Assembly (NCBI GenBank): GCA_010909725.1
Contig: JAACMV010000002.1
Coordinates: 1,302,001 to 1,366,000 of the forward strand
Origin: Picochlorum sp. 'celeri'
Taxonomy: Eukaryota; Chlorophyta; Trebouxiophyceae
Direction: 5' to 3'
DNA length: 64,000 bases
A program made the translations under genes and the position numbers. Each line of letters starts with the position of its first letter. The first letter of the stretch is position 1. Of this stretch, positions 20,281 to 31,543 are shown in pieces. Under the pieces are notes generated by a model that did not search any database, was not told where the DNA came from, and saw nothing but the letters and a program-made list of their open reading frames with translations.

Positions 20281-20299
20281 TTCTGGGGAGTAGCCAACG

Positions 20300-20485
20300 A
20301 AAATTGAATAAAAGCTCCAATTTTTTTGGCAATTCCCCTGCTTGACAGTCTTTGCCTATCCAGCAATCCTTTTGACCGATGATATTGATCGACTCATTGA
20401 TCTTCTTCTTTTCCCATCAAATGTCCCTCTTGACAGGCAAATCGACTGCGACTTGCGAGTCATAAACTGCTGACTGGGGTTGCCC
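20300..20485 (-). repeat. Repeat Z, fragment 2
   Basis: Inverted copy of 12,004-12,188. After it the similarity stops. Confidence 0.6.
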
Positions 20486-21067
20486 CTGAGCATGCTACAC
20501 ATCCATACCCTGCCACTCAATGCTCCAGAGGATTCACAGAGCTCAAATCTCTTAGATCCTGTATGAAATGCCCTTGTTAGGTTAACCAGAACAGAGGCTG
20601 ACGAAAATTGAATAAAAGAAACAAGGCATTTGAAGCTGACCAACGAAATTTGATTAAAATGAAGGGGCAAAATTTCCTCGCGCTTCGCACGACGAAATTC
20701 AATATTTTAATCAATAAAACGAAATTAAAAATTTTTCCTGTAAAAATCATGATTATAGAAAGGATGGTGGCCTCCTTAAATCCCAAATTTTCCTGAGGGA
20801 CGTATTTTATTATTTCGACGACGCCATCAGAAAGAGGGTAACAAAATATGTCTATTGAAACAAAAATGGGGAAATTTGGTGCGATACTCGAAAAGTTATG
20901 GGCCCATGTGTAAATTGGCTTGTGTGAAAATTTTCTGAAGTCAGGTCGACCGCCCGTGGTACTAATTAAGGAACTTCTGGTGTCGATCACAAGGCACCCA
21001 GATCTTCCACAATAGCCTCGATTCACTGCTGTTACTTGGAAATTATTTATACTTTATACGTTTATTG
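20486..21067. other. AT-rich region downstream of the CACTA-like gene
   Basis: No gene. Several related units of the form ACGAAAATTGAATAAAA occur (near 20,295, 20,600, 20,645 and 20,690, in both orientations), which could be subterminal repeats of the CACTA-like element. A 149-residue minus-strand frame here is low-complexity AT-rich text and I do not call it. Confidence 0.4.
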
Positions 21068-24000
21068 TCATTCGATATCGACACTGTCCGCTGCTGCGAA
21101 GGTGGAACCTCGGGTTGGGAAGAAGGCAAGCATTTTGTCCATTTCTTTCTTGTGGCCGTCCTCCACAAGCTTGTAGTGGGGCCAGTCTCCCTCCCAACCA
21201 TCTTTTGACATTTGAAAACTAGAAACTTGGCAGACGATATCGTCGATCGGCACGCTGAACACACGTTCGTCGTGCCTCCACAGCCTCTCTCCTGTGAACT
21301 CCTTCACCATGTACACAGTGGTTCCATGGTAATCCATCTTTTCCGTCTCATATATCCCGCAAATCGCGTATCGTTCCACTTCATCTGGCTTCCGGGGACT
21401 GAATACGCGGACAAATTCATACACCACCCCAACATGGTGAGCCTCAGAATCCTTGTCCCTCAGCAAGACAAAGTGTGACCGCCTCTTTGTATCACGCCTG
21501 TCATAGAATGTTTTCACACAACAGCCTTTGCCATCTACCAAGACGTTGCAAGAAAAATGACTGTACAATTTGATATCTCTCTGCGGCTCCCTCGGTCTCT
21601 CGTCCTGGTGCTTTGTGTGAAACTCCCTGATGAGATTCAACTTCTTCTTCTCGATGGACTCCCTCAGCTTATCCTTCTGCTGCTTCGCAGCATCTCGAGC
21701 CTCGATGCATTTCGTCGTACTTCGCTCTACTCCTTTCCCTTGAAGAGCATACGTGGTGCTTGGATGGGCGTCGTACATGGTGCTCGAAGCCGTTCGGCGT
21801 TGATTTGGGGCATACACCGGGATGGCACTCTGGTCGGCTGGCCCTAGCTTGTGCTTGGCTTTCTCCAATGCCGATCTGATAAGATACCGTTTTGCTAATG
21901 TTGCCTCGGGCGTATTGATACAACTCGTCGAGGAGACGGCCCGCATAGCCCGTTCGACCCACAGCTCTGACAACTGGTGCAGTGGGCCCAGGAAGGCCTC
22001 CTGGTGATGCAGGAGGCAGTTGGCTGTATGGAGGTTGGGCGTCAGCAATTCGTATGCCTTCTCTTCCTGACATATCCTTGAGAACTGGTGTAGATGCCAG
22101 AGGGCTTGAGATGGCTCGAGCCGGGCGGCTTCAGCGTGGCTCAGGTGATGCATGACAAACTGCCTCAAATGTGCCCAAGCTTCCATGGCCTTGGGTGTGA
22201 GCACAGAAACACCCGTCACCTCCTCGTTGAACAGGGCACATGAATGTACTTCTACGAAAACTTTGACTTCCTCACAAATCCAAGAGTAGCAGTGCTCTAA
22301 TGGCGAGTATGGACGATTGAACGAGTTGTTCAGAGTAATTCCTCTCTCCAATTTCTTGACAGTCTTCTTGCTGTAGACTCTCATACTCCTGCTGTCGGGA
22401 TCACTGGTTTTCTTGTTCCCGTGGCCATCCCACAAATATTTGATAAAGTTTTTTGTTATTCCTAAGAGAATCAGATGGTATAGAGGAGCTGGTATCCCGT
22501 GCTTGACGTGCAAAGTAGGCACGGCATGAAACACTTTTGCATAGTCATGAATCCCAAGCCGATCCTGCCATTCTTGCGTGCTCGATCCGTCATATATGCC
22601 ATGGGGCATCACAGTTTTCATAATATTCAATATATCTTCCAGGTCAGAGTGTCCAATCACGGACTGCTGCTGAATTGCATCATCATCACAGCGGGACAAC
22701 TGGAACTCTTCGTTGGTGATTCCATTGATATGTGTGACAGGATCCTCCTCCTCGTAGCCTGTGAGTAGCCTTCTCTTATATGATTTGCCGTTTTTGCTAG
22801 TTATGGCTTCTGAGGCCCGCTGCCAGCAAAAGTAGCACCCTTTGATGGCGTTCCCTGGAGCGCACATGTGGATCTTTTCTCTGGCCTTGGCATCTGCATG
22901 AATGAATCCCAGTATGGGTCGATGAACTCCAGTATGTCTCACCACATGACCATCTTCTTCCAGGTCCTCATACTGATATTCCATGGGAGATGAGCGGAGG
23001 CGCTCAAACTCTTCACCAATAAAACATAAGAAGGGGTTGAGGTTTTTGGGTTCTTTTGGGCCTGGGATAATTCCCAACAATCTCGTGTTGCAGCTGAGAT
23101 ATCGGCCTTCAGGGTCCATATCTTCACACTTTAATACAATTAGAGTACAAGAATGTGCTTTCCTTCCAAAAGGCTGGGATCCATCCACGCCGATCGACCA
23201 GATACTAGTCGTGTCGTCGCCTGCTGTGCTTTCCCTCTCCTTGATCCATTTGAACCACTCGGATGTGTACACCGTGTTTCCTGCGCGACCGCTTTCGATG
23301 CTTTTGTTTCTTGATTCTCGAAATTTGCGCGAAGCGAACAGACTCTGCATACAGTCTTGCACCCCAAAGTAATAAAAGTGCTGCATGGGTCTTGGGCTCC
23401 CGCCCCTGTCTGCCGTGAACCTCTTCCTACCACACCCTGCTCCACACTCTTCACCCATGTCCCTATCTTTGAACGGGACGACGTTGTCATAGATGTATCC
23501 ACAGGGACACTTATGGTATTCGACAGTCTGAAGGTCTGGAACATCCATGGCCTTCCTCAGAAGGTGGATGGATGGTGGAATGATCATCCTGTCATGGTTG
23601 CTCCTCCCCATCCGAACTACGCTCAAGATATCCTGCATGAGCTCTTTTGATACAGCATGTTTTAATTCTATTTCGAGGAGCGCAGATGTGAGCTGAAGCA
23701 AAGTGCAGGGTGCCTCATCTTCCTCGTCTTCATCCTCTTGTGGCTGATCCAGCCCCTCGCCACGTTCCTTACCCAACACTGCCATTAGAAAGGTTTGGAA
23801 ATGCGACCCCTGAGTGCACCGAAAGCGTTCACTAGGTCCATTCTCGCCATTTGGCTCATGCTCATCACTCGAAGCGTCGCTGTCTTCAAGGTCCTGCAGG
23901 AAGATAGCTTTCACTCTTCAGAACAACAAGAACCAGAATCAGGAAGCATGACATGTGTCTCCTCACCTCGGTGCACACGCTGCCCTCATCGGATGATTCC

Positions 24001-24596
24001 ACTGCTTCATCAAAATTTTCACAGGAGCGAATTGGTAGAGTTTCGTCTCGGTCATAAGGGAGGAGAGTAGTGGACACTTGTCGATCGAGTTGGATTGTGG
24101 CAGCACCATCTAGATGAAGATCTTCAAGACTCCTTGGGTGGCACTCATCCGTCACCGCCACATCGAACTTCAAGGCAATCTCTGGATGCTTATTCCGTAT
24201 GTGCTGGAGCAATTTCCGTCGATCTAGGTCTCCCGGCTGATTGAGGCACATCCTCTCATAGATGTGAGGCTTCCCATGATAGCCACAAGACTTCCCATAC
24301 GGGCACTGCACTCGGCACCACACCTGCCTAGATTCTCGATCGAATCGAATCATGGATGGTCGACATTCACGCTCCAGATGAATGCATGACTGATGAAAGT
24401 CGGTCCACAGTTTGGCTACCTTTTTTGTTCCAGTTCTCCTCCTCTTTGACCTTCTCTCTCCCTGGGAGGTACTTTGCTCCGTATCACGATTCATTGGAGA
24501 TTGAACCAAAAAAGCATTATTTTGTTGTACACGAGCCGTGATGATATGTTGGCAAATGGATAGGAGTCGCTCTCGCACGATGGTTTGCAGATGCAT
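21068..24596 (-). CDS. CACTA (En/Spm)-like transposase, tnp2 family
   Basis: Exon 1 (24,596-23,967) and exon 2 (23,893-21,068) join in phase across a 73-bp intron (23,894-23,966, GTGAGG..CTGCAG) to 1151 residues. Exon 1 has a basic stretch (GERRSKRRRTGTKK) and a Cys/His cluster (CRVQCPYGKSCGYHGKPH then H..H) that looks like a zinc finger for DNA binding. Exon 2 carries tnp2 landmarks: WSIGVDGSQPFGRK, LLGIIPGPKEPKN and ILGFIHADAKARE followed by GCYFCW. These match the order seen in plant CACTA transposases (Transposase_21). No stop interrupts it. The element ends were not found. It lies divergent to a coiled-coil gene that starts 105 bp away, resembling the two-gene layout of CACTA elements. 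Confidence 0.8.
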
Positions 24597-24671
24597 TGGT
24601 ATGGCATTTTGAATTCCTCATGTTGCGGACGAGCTGCACTTTGGTTCCATTCGCCCTCTGGACCAGCAGAA

Positions 24672-24680
24672 TATATAAAG
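24672..24680 (+). promoter_or_regulatory. TATA-like box between divergent CACTA genes
   Basis: TATATAAAG, the same word as in both KDZ accessory promoters, lies 21 bp before the ATG at 24,702. This close spacing means the real start codon could be further downstream. Confidence 0.4.
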
Positions 24681-24701
24681 TATATCCAAAATAAGGTCTC
24701 G

Positions 24702-25933
24702 ATGATTCGAATCAAACCCAAATCGGGAAAAGGTCCCTGCCTAGAAATTCAAACATCCGGGTCAGCAGCACCCGGAGACGACTATTTCAAGCAGATCGCG
24801 TCGTTTCGAGAGAAGGAAGGAATACAGAATGAGGTTATTATCGAAGCTGAGGATTGCTCGGGAATACGAGTGGATCTGGATTACCTGGCCCCGGAAATGG
24901 AGGACATCTTGTGGTGGTTGGAGGCAAGCCCTCCCCCTGAAGTTGCAACTCTTTTCCCTTAGATGTTGATGAGGGAGGCGATGTCTCGATCGGAGACAGT
25001 TCAGAAATGATTTTTGTTGAGGATACGCATCTAGAGAATCACGCTCGCGAGGCATGCATGAAGTACTGGGCAGGTCTCCTGTGAATAATGACTCTTTGAG
25101 CAGTTGTCGAGCATACCTGTCCAAGAAAAAAGGCAATGCCCAAGGCACATGAGATCCTTTTCGAGTTATGCAAAGAAAAGTTATGCTGGAATGCGGAGAA
25201 TTGGCCAGGGTTTCGAGATCATACACAGCAGATAGACTCATGACAACCTCAGCTCAAATCACCGGAATAATCACAACAGACATGTCAGAGACGGTGTCCG
25301 GAAAAACATGGATGCAGATCGTCACTGGTACCTTCAATTTGGAAGAATATCTTATCGATTGCATTGGAGAGTATCTAGATGGACCTGAACCATGCGGCCA
25401 GAAGGCGACAAGAGGTTTTTCCACCCAAGAGAACTTGGAGCATCTGAGACCCTTCGTGTTACAGAAGCTCCCTGCGTGGTATTCTCCAGACAAGTATTCC
25501 TTCATCTTTACAGGGGCCAAGAAAAATTCTGGAAATGAGATGAATTCGCTTATCATCGACGATCTTGACAAAGTCAAAGAGGAACATCCTGAATTCGACG
25601 GGAAGGCTAAAGCTCTCATGTCTGAACAAATACAACAAGCAAGCACTCGACAGTGTCAAACATGTACACGAGGAGAACAATCGGTTGAAGAAACTGCTCT
25701 CCAAGAAAGATAAGTCAGAGGATGACGCCAAGGCAGAAAGGGATATCCTCAAGAAACAGTTGGCCGAACTCCAGAAGGAGGTGGAGCAACTGAGGAGCAG
25801 ACGTCCAGGGGCGAAGCGTGGTACGAAGCAGCGACGAACGCAGGAGTATGGCAACGAATACGCTAAAACATATATCACAGGAACATCCAGGCGACGGAGG
25901 CCTCTCGAGGATGCACAAGACAAAGAGAATTGA
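24702..25933 (+). CDS. Coiled-coil gene divergent from the CACTA transposase (several exons or frameshifts)
   Basis: Open pieces on the plus strand follow each other in different frames: 24,702-24,962, about 24,965-25,082, 25,168-25,713 and 25,565-25,933. The last piece has a clear coiled coil (KQLAELQKEVEQLRSRR) followed by a basic, nuclear-localisation-like tail (RPGAKRGTKQRR). The junctions could be short introns (a donor-like GGGCAG/GTCTCC lies near 25,076) or indels; I could not settle them. By position it is the tnpA-like partner of the CACTA element. The sequence itself matches no family I know. Confidence 0.5.
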
Positions 25934-25939
25934 CCCACA

Positions 25940-27096
25940 TCATGGCACCCTGGAGATGCACAAGAGAGCCGGGCGGTTAGGTTGGACGGGTATAGTTTTT
26001 TCCCAGTAATTATTTAGCACCACCCATACAGCCTCAGAATGATACAGTATCAATAAATAAACAATATACTCTAATGTAAGTTCCAAATTCGTAGCAGAGC
26101 GACTCGCTCGCAGCGTGACCAACGACCTTCCATCACTAACGACCACCCTTGTATATGTGCCTGCAGGTATAGAGTCCCTCCAATCACGTCGCCAAACAAT
26201 TAATAAAGGTAAGAACTGACAATTATGTGTGGTGCAGGTGTGAATAGACGTGGAATGGAGAGGACTCGCCGTCTGGCAACAGACGGTTAACGGTTTTTCC
26301 CCAATGGTCGCCCCAGTGCCTACAGTGGCACAACAAGGGGTGATCATTGGTGGAAAAGCAATGAATCAATCGAATTGTAAAGTATCGTGTAAAAAGAATT
26401 AAAAAATCGAGCAGCCCCGGAGGGGGCGAGCAACGATTTGTCGTAATTAGATATATTAAGTACAACCCGGCTGCGAAAATTTTCCAAAATTCCCCGACCT
26501 GCCAGTTAGCACGTTCTTTTGATCGAGATTTGATCCAGCGCAGTGGAGTCATTTCACGCACTCCCGCCGCTCTAAAAAGTTGCATTAATACTTAAAAGTT
26601 CATATTGTGTCGAGGGAACGGCGTCTTTACGCGTCAAACATAACTTTTGGACGCTCAGTTTCAAGCGCATCTGCACATCCCTCCGAGAGGCGAACTCCCG
26701 ATTGCGAGAACCATTTGGCGTCAAATTTTCACGAGATACTCTATTTGTAACACTGATTAATAATATATACGAGCGGGAATATATAATGCCCTGTACGCGA
26801 CGAAATCAGCGACCCAAAATCAAGGGGACTGCCATCCTTTCTGTAAGTGGCAAGCGTTTTCTGGATCGCTCACCGAACGGGACGAACAAAGGGCAGCATT
26901 GGCATGCATGCCACAGCATATGCTGTGGAGCGAGTATCAACCCCTGGTTTGCCCTGGAGGCCAAGTTATGGGCGATCAAAAATGTGGCAATTTGATATTA
27001 GGACGATTTAAGGGTGCGTGTCATGACACTTTGTCTAATAATTTAGTCGAGTACAGTAATAATAAGGGCGGATCAAGTCGATTGTGGGTTTTCTAT
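25940..27096. other. Region without a recognisable gene
   Basis: Short frames only, none with a domain. It may include the right end of the CACTA-like element, but no matching inverted end was found. Confidence 0.3.
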
Positions 27097-27330
27097 TAGG
27101 CCGCTCTTAATTGATTCCGTGGTTCCCGTCCCCGAGCGAATGGATTTCGCGATGGTGTGCCCCAAAAAATAGAATGCCGTCTATCTTAGTACTCGTGAAG
27201 AATTTGCACTTTTCGAGGCCACCATGCGATAGAGCTCATCAAAAGGAGTCGATTGACGGGCCCGTCAAAGCCCGGGCTTTTGGGACCAAACTCGATCATG
27301 GACCATCGTTGATGGCCGTGGACTGGATCC
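27097..27330 (-). mobile_element. MITE-A, partial inverted copy
   Basis: Starts with the MITE-A end (TTAGGCCGCTCTTAATTG). 27,220-27,300 is the reverse complement of MITE-A interior near 6795-6870, including the block TCAAAAGGAGTCGATTGACG. The other end is missing. Confidence 0.7.
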
Positions 27331-27751
27331 AGCCATGGCTCGATTTTTGAGGTATGGAAGAGGTCTTAAACTAGGCCCCGACAACATGTCCCGTAAAAGT
27401 ACCATACCTGAATTTGAGTAGCAATTTTCACAACTTATGAATGTTTAGAACGTATCTGCGTGAAACTGAAAGGAGGCCAGAGACACATAGACACCACCTG
27501 GAAAAGGCTCACCGTGCTTTAATTTTGGTACGTACCAGAGAGGCGTATACGCCTCCTATCAATCATAGCCTTTTGTAGGCGATAGCAGGAAAAAAAGGCA
27601 TATAGGGGAAGATCGAGGATCGTCGAATTTCACAGAGACAAGAACAGCATTTGCGGGCTATACGAACGGAAAAGAAATGAGCAAGATAATGCAGACAGAC
27701 AAGGTTTGTTGTGGAAGAACAATAGTAGTTGGCTATTGATGCCTTGTCAAT
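27331..27751. other. 5' flank of the PC-esterase gene
   Basis: 27,351-27,380 resembles the reverse complement of the border repeat at 19,033-19,060. Otherwise no feature is seen; a promoter is presumably here but no TATA box stands out. Confidence 0.3.
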
Positions 27752-27837
27752 ATGGAAGCAAAAAAAGGAGGAGCTTCCTTCTACTACAAATCTATTCTTG
27801 CACCTTTGGCATTGACAGTTCTGGGATTAGGTATATC

Positions 27838-27877
<40 letters not shown>

Positions 27878-28978
27878 ATACATTTCGCATTGAGGGTCCA
27901 TGACTGCTATCAACAAATCTTGTTGATAGGTGGTATGGAAAAAAAAGTCTCCCTCTCTTTTGACAAAGGACCAATATCTAAGGAAAGCCAGAGGTCTTCT
28001 CTGTTCGATCATTATGCAAAAGTTGGGTGCATCGTTCCACATCGCTATTCATGCAGATCGTCTAATACGGTACGTACATTTCTCAGCAAGTATGCTTGTG
28101 ACATCAAATTTGATTTCCGTCAAGCAAAAATGTTAAGGAAAATACTTGCTAACAGAACAGTCACTTTTGTCGGTGATAGCTTGGGTGGTCAACAGCAAGT
28201 AAGCTTTGCATGTCTACTGAAAGAAGAATACGATCAAGTATCATATTCCGGAGTGATCTACAATGAATCTCAACACGACGAAAAGGGAAATCCTGGCAGG
28301 CATACGAAGTACAATGTTGCCTTCCCGAATGGACTGCATGTCAATTTTGTCTTTGACAAGTATTTAGACGTATTCTGGAAGTACATGAGTTTTAATGACG
28401 GTGACATAGTTGTCCTCAACACAGGAGCGTGGTGGTCAAATACCAAAACTCCAATTGGGAGGCTCCTGGTGCCCAAAGTAATGAGTTGCTTTTCGCGAGA
28501 CAGCAACCAACGGCAAAATTGTCTTGATATAGTAGCGAAAAATATGACGACAATTGTCTCCAGTAAAATCTTAGGAATATCCAAGGTCCTTTCTACTAAA
28601 CGCGTCATTCCAATTTTTAGGCTGCCTGATTATTACCATTTGGGGGGCCCTGGTCACTGCCTACCTGATGCTACTCCTTTTGGAGAGCAGTTTCCTATGG
28701 AAAAGGTGAACAATGATCAAAAGGCTTTGAGATGGATTGACCACCAGCTTTACTCAATCTTAAAAACAGAAATACCAAAATATAGCAACGAGGGTCAACT
28801 GAAACTTATGGATATTTCTGACGTGGTCTGGAAGTTGAATACCATGCATCCGGGTCCATATATTGATTTTCATAATAAAACAGGATACGATTGCAGACAC
28901 TGGTGCCAACCTGGTGTCCCGGATGAAATGAACTACTGGTTATTTTCCTATCTGATTGATGTTCTCAATTCAAAGTGA
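27752..28978 (+). CDS. PC-esterase / TBL-like (SGNH-fold) O-acyltransferase
   Basis: 408 residues in one exon. An N-terminal membrane segment (about 14-36) makes it a predicted type II Golgi protein. The SGNH block I motif is TVTFVGDSLGGQQ (G141-D142-S143), and the C-terminal DxxH motif is YDCRHWCQPGVPDE (D380, H383), with the HWC.PG.PD surroundings typical of trichome-birefringence-like and Cas1-type proteins. A WWSN-type patch (GAWWSNTK) fits the same fold. Plant relatives O-acetylate cell-wall polysaccharides; the substrate here is unknown. Codons ~27-48 are supplied by a (TA)n(GA)n run plus a short core shared with the sulfotransferase gene at 18.8 kb. The frame is intact and it is probably a host gene. 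Confidence 0.75.
27831..27894 (+). repeat. Shared microsatellite core inside PC-esterase gene
   Basis: TA repeats, GA repeats and CATTTCGCATTGAG, then GGTCC, as at 18,771-18,806. Its 64-bp length would shift the frame if spliced out, so it is read as coding here. Confidence 0.75.
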
Positions 28979-29109
28979 GGCTGGTGATAATGTGCTGTAT
29001 TATTCTTGCTTACGCTGTCACCAACATGTTTGAGGGCCAATTCCACAAATTTATGTAAAATTTATATATAAATTATCCAACCACCAGGGACCCTGCAGCA
29101 GAGGCTGAG

Positions 29110-30060
29110 GTGATGAAGTTTTTCAAGCAAGTACACCGTGATCCAGATGTACGTGAATTCGTCTTGTACCGTCTGGCTTCTTGTTTGGAGGGCCACAACA
29201 CGGATGAGACAGGGCCGATGTGGACAGGTGCCTCAGGTGCCAACGGGAAGAGCAAGATGGCTGAGCTGATGAAAGCTGTGATGGGGGAGTACAGTGGTAC
29301 GTTGGAAAGCTCACAACTGACGACTGCGAGATCATCAGGCGCGGCAAACAGTCAGTTGGCATCAGTCATGTTTTGTCGTCTGCTTGTGGTGGAGGAGCCC
29401 GATACAATGTGCAAATCATGGAACTGGGAGAAGTTTAAGGAGCTCACAGGAAGGGGAAATGTACAGGTAAGACAGCTGTACGAGCGATCCACCACCATGA
29501 TCCCACATTTCACACCAATATTGATATTTAATTCTCTACCTGAAGGTTGTACTAAAGTTGACAAGGCTGTTCAGAGGCGTTTGGAAGTGGTTCCATTTGA
29601 GAGTGAGTTTGTGCATGAACCCACCTTGCCCCACCATTTCCCCATTGATGTGCACCTCTCTGATAAGTTTGCGTCGTGGAAAGTGCACTTGTTCAATATC
29701 TTGTACTATGACTATTATAGGGAATATGTCCTGACAGGTCGCCCTGTACGACAACCAGAACAATCCAAGCACACAGCCAACTCCATTCTGGATACAGGTA
29801 TGGTAGTTGCCACGTGGTTCCACGAAAGAGTTGTCCACGACTCGAAAGGGTTTTTAACGCTCAGAGCTGCCAAAGAAGACTTTTACGAGGTTTGGATACC
29901 TGATGCCGGATACCGTTGCGATGGCATCAAGCTCTGTAGCTTTAAACAGCAACTGACTGCCCTCTTAAACAGACATCCTGCCGACCAGATGAAGAATGGA
30001 CTGACCAATGGCGAGAAGGTGACCAATGTGTGGATGGGATGCAGACTAAAGAGGGATTGA
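29110..30060 (+). CDS. D5-like superfamily 3 helicase domain protein (5' truncated)
   Basis: 316 residues matching the C-terminal SF3 part of D5-type primase-helicases. Walker A is WTGASGANGKSKM (near residues 38-49), Walker B is RLLVVEEPD, an ELTGRG..VRQLYERS block follows, and motif C is FTPILIFNSLPEG, then a QRRLEVVPF arginine-finger segment. These proteins form hexameric 3'-5' DNA helicases that start replication of viruses, plasmids and some mobile elements. The N-terminal primase and D5_N parts are missing: the open frame runs upstream only into the AT palindrome. It lies convergent with ORF A remnants of the Y family. It reads intact to its stop but is probably a fragment of a longer gene. 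Confidence 0.8.
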   Translation: MMKFFKQVHRDPDVREFVLYRLASCLEGHNTDETGPMWTGASGANGKSKMAELMKAVMGEYSGTLESSQLTTARSSGAANSQLASVMFCRLLVVEEPDTMCKSWNWEKFKELTGRGNVQVRQLYERSTTMIPHFTPILIFNSLPEGCTKVDKAVQRRLEVVPFESEFVHEPTLPHHFPIDVHLSDKFASWKVHLFNILYYDYYREYVLTGRPVRQPEQSKHTANSILDTGMVVATWFHERVVHDSKGFLTLRAAKEDFYEVWIPDAGYRCDGIKLCSFKQQLTALLNRHPADQMKNGLTNGEKVTNVWMGCRLKRD

Positions 30061-30572
30061 ATAGATCATCGAAGGTTGTGGGCATATGGAAGTCTTATTT
30101 TAAGAGAGAGAGGGCATGAAATAAAGTACTGTTTTTTTTGGAATTGGTAAACCTGGTAAGGTAGATGGCGTGTCAGTCAAGATTGTCTACCACTATTACC
30201 ACTTTTACCAAAAATATTCGAATAAGTTGGATATATTTGACGAACCTTAAAAACCCATAGGCATAGTATACATATAGTTGTGGACACTTTTCATACAAAA
30301 AGTGGTAAAAGTGGTAAACAAAATTCACATGCCACACCTAGTCTAATCAGTTGCCTGCCACGTATCCGGTCGACGTTCAGAGCATGCGCAACAAGCAAAA
30401 TTACAAATTGTACCACTTTCAACGATTTGTACGATTGATCACAAAATACGCTGGCTGACACTTGGATTGGAGGAGAGAATCACCAAGATTATGAAGAACT
30501 GGTACATAAAATGGTAACCAACTTCTACATCACCCATTCATTCGCTTGGCCGTACTGTAAAACTCTTACTGC
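30061..30572. other. Y3 intergenic region
   Basis: Non-coding. It contains ACCACTTTT-type units in both orientations, as in Y1 and Y2, but lacks the GTTACTTTA and CTGTTCC clusters. Confidence 0.6.
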
Positions 30573-31060
30573 TCAGATATATACCATGGCATCTCTCAAC
30601 GTTTTTTTCTCGGCTGCTTGGCGTTGTCTGTCCTTGGATGCTTTGATGTGACTACTACCGTTGGTCCAGAATGGCTTGGCAGGGCCTGTAGATCGAGCAC
30701 GCTTTCTCTTTGTAGCGCTGGGTATATTTTCGTGCTGTCGTGGTATAAGCATTGGTTGAAGTACGTGTGCATGCTTCGAGTGCACTGTCCTCCACACCTG
30801 ATGGCCATCCCCACTCTCAAACCACTCCACCAGAGCATCTGCATGATACACGCCACTGTACTGTCAATTGACGTATTCATGTCATGTATTCATGTCATGT
30901 ATTCAATGTTATACTACGCACCAGATACACGGAACCCCAATTGCCTGTACGTTTCCAAATGATTGTACTGATGATCCTGCAACGCTGCCGCTACATGAGC
31001 AATCTCACATGGGACCAGACAGAGGAACGGGTCGTCGCGATGTACCAATGACGAGATTCT
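30573..31060 (-). pseudogene. ORF A remnant of Y3
   Basis: Exon 3 (30,838-30,573) and the last ~139 bp of exon 2 (31,060-30,922) are homologous to ORF A of Y1/Y2, with the intron donor GTGCGT and acceptor ATGCAG in place. Exon 1 and most of exon 2 are lost at the R2 junction. Confidence 0.75.
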
Positions 31061-31455
31061 GAGCACCGCTGGGAACTTGCCAGGTAGTTTGTGCCTACTG
31101 TAGGTCTTCTCACCTCTTGCACTAGCTTCTTTTCCCCTGTTTCGGTTGCCTCAGACCTCAGTTTATATTATTGGATAGCTACTTCTCGCTGGAAACTTGT
31201 GTTTTTATGGTACTCTGGATCAAGGTCGTTTATGACAGTTTTACCTGCTAGAGTTCCTCAGACACTGGTCTCCTCCCTGTATTAGTGGGTTGATAACAGG
31301 TGGAGTCGTATCTCGAGTTGAATCAATAGCGTAGATTTATTTGCCACTGCATTTGTTTTTCTCTGTTTTCTTATTTTTTTCCTCTTCGCCAATGATGTCT
31401 GGAGTGGGGCCTCCGACGGACGAATTCCTCCGTCGACCGGGAACTCCCAGGCTGG
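31061..31455 (+). repeat. Retroposon tail R2, copy B (5'-truncated)
   Basis: Matches 41,262-41,650. It begins at GAGCACCGCTGGGAACTTGC, the last codons of the R2 reading frame, and runs to CTCCCAGGCTGG. It lacks the final CTGTAACCCACACTAATTAA, replaced by the palindrome cluster. Confidence 0.75.
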
Positions 31456-31543
31456 GGTATACCCCACCACATGTACATGTACATATGTACATGCATGTAC
31501 CCCATGGGGTGGTGGCCACCACATACATATACCTGTACAGGTA
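31453..31543. repeat. Cluster of seven perfect palindromes
   Basis: 31,453-31,466, 31,469-31,480, 31,479-31,490, 31,487-31,500, 31,499-31,510, 31,509-31,522 and 31,530-31,543 are each perfect palindromes of 12-14 bp (for example GTACATGCATGTAC and GTGGTGGCCACCAC). Most overlap or abut the next. Confidence 0.85.

Larger units (their letters stand above)
29059..31060. mobile_element. Y3: helicase-bearing relative of the Y elements, truncated
   Basis: The left edge is the AT palindrome that ends Y1 and Y2. It is followed by a plus-strand SF3 helicase ORF and an iteron-like block (ACCACTTTTACC near 30,190-30,320). Then ORF A exon 3 and the end of exon 2 lie on the minus strand (30,573-30,838 and 30,922-31,060), with the intron between them retained. 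It is cut at 31,061 by retroposon tail R2. Confidence 0.7.

Noticed and set aside
20577..21026. 149-residue hydrophobic minus-strand ORF
   Set aside because: AT-rich, repeat-containing text downstream of the CACTA-like gene; the hydrophobicity comes from base composition, with no homologous support.
19370..26330. CACTG..CAGTG ends as termini of the CACTA-like element
   Set aside because: CACTGTAAGAG at 19,373 is ordinary R2 sequence, since the R2 homology continues past it; the candidate at the right (near 26,315) matches for only 8 bp.
18771..27894. Treating the shared TA/GA segments as mobile introns (introners)
   Set aside because: Donor-like GTATAT and acceptor-like TTGAG exist, but the spans are 36 and 64 bp. 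36 bp is too short to splice, and removing 64 bp shifts the PC-esterase frame into an early stop. Both genes read through in frame.
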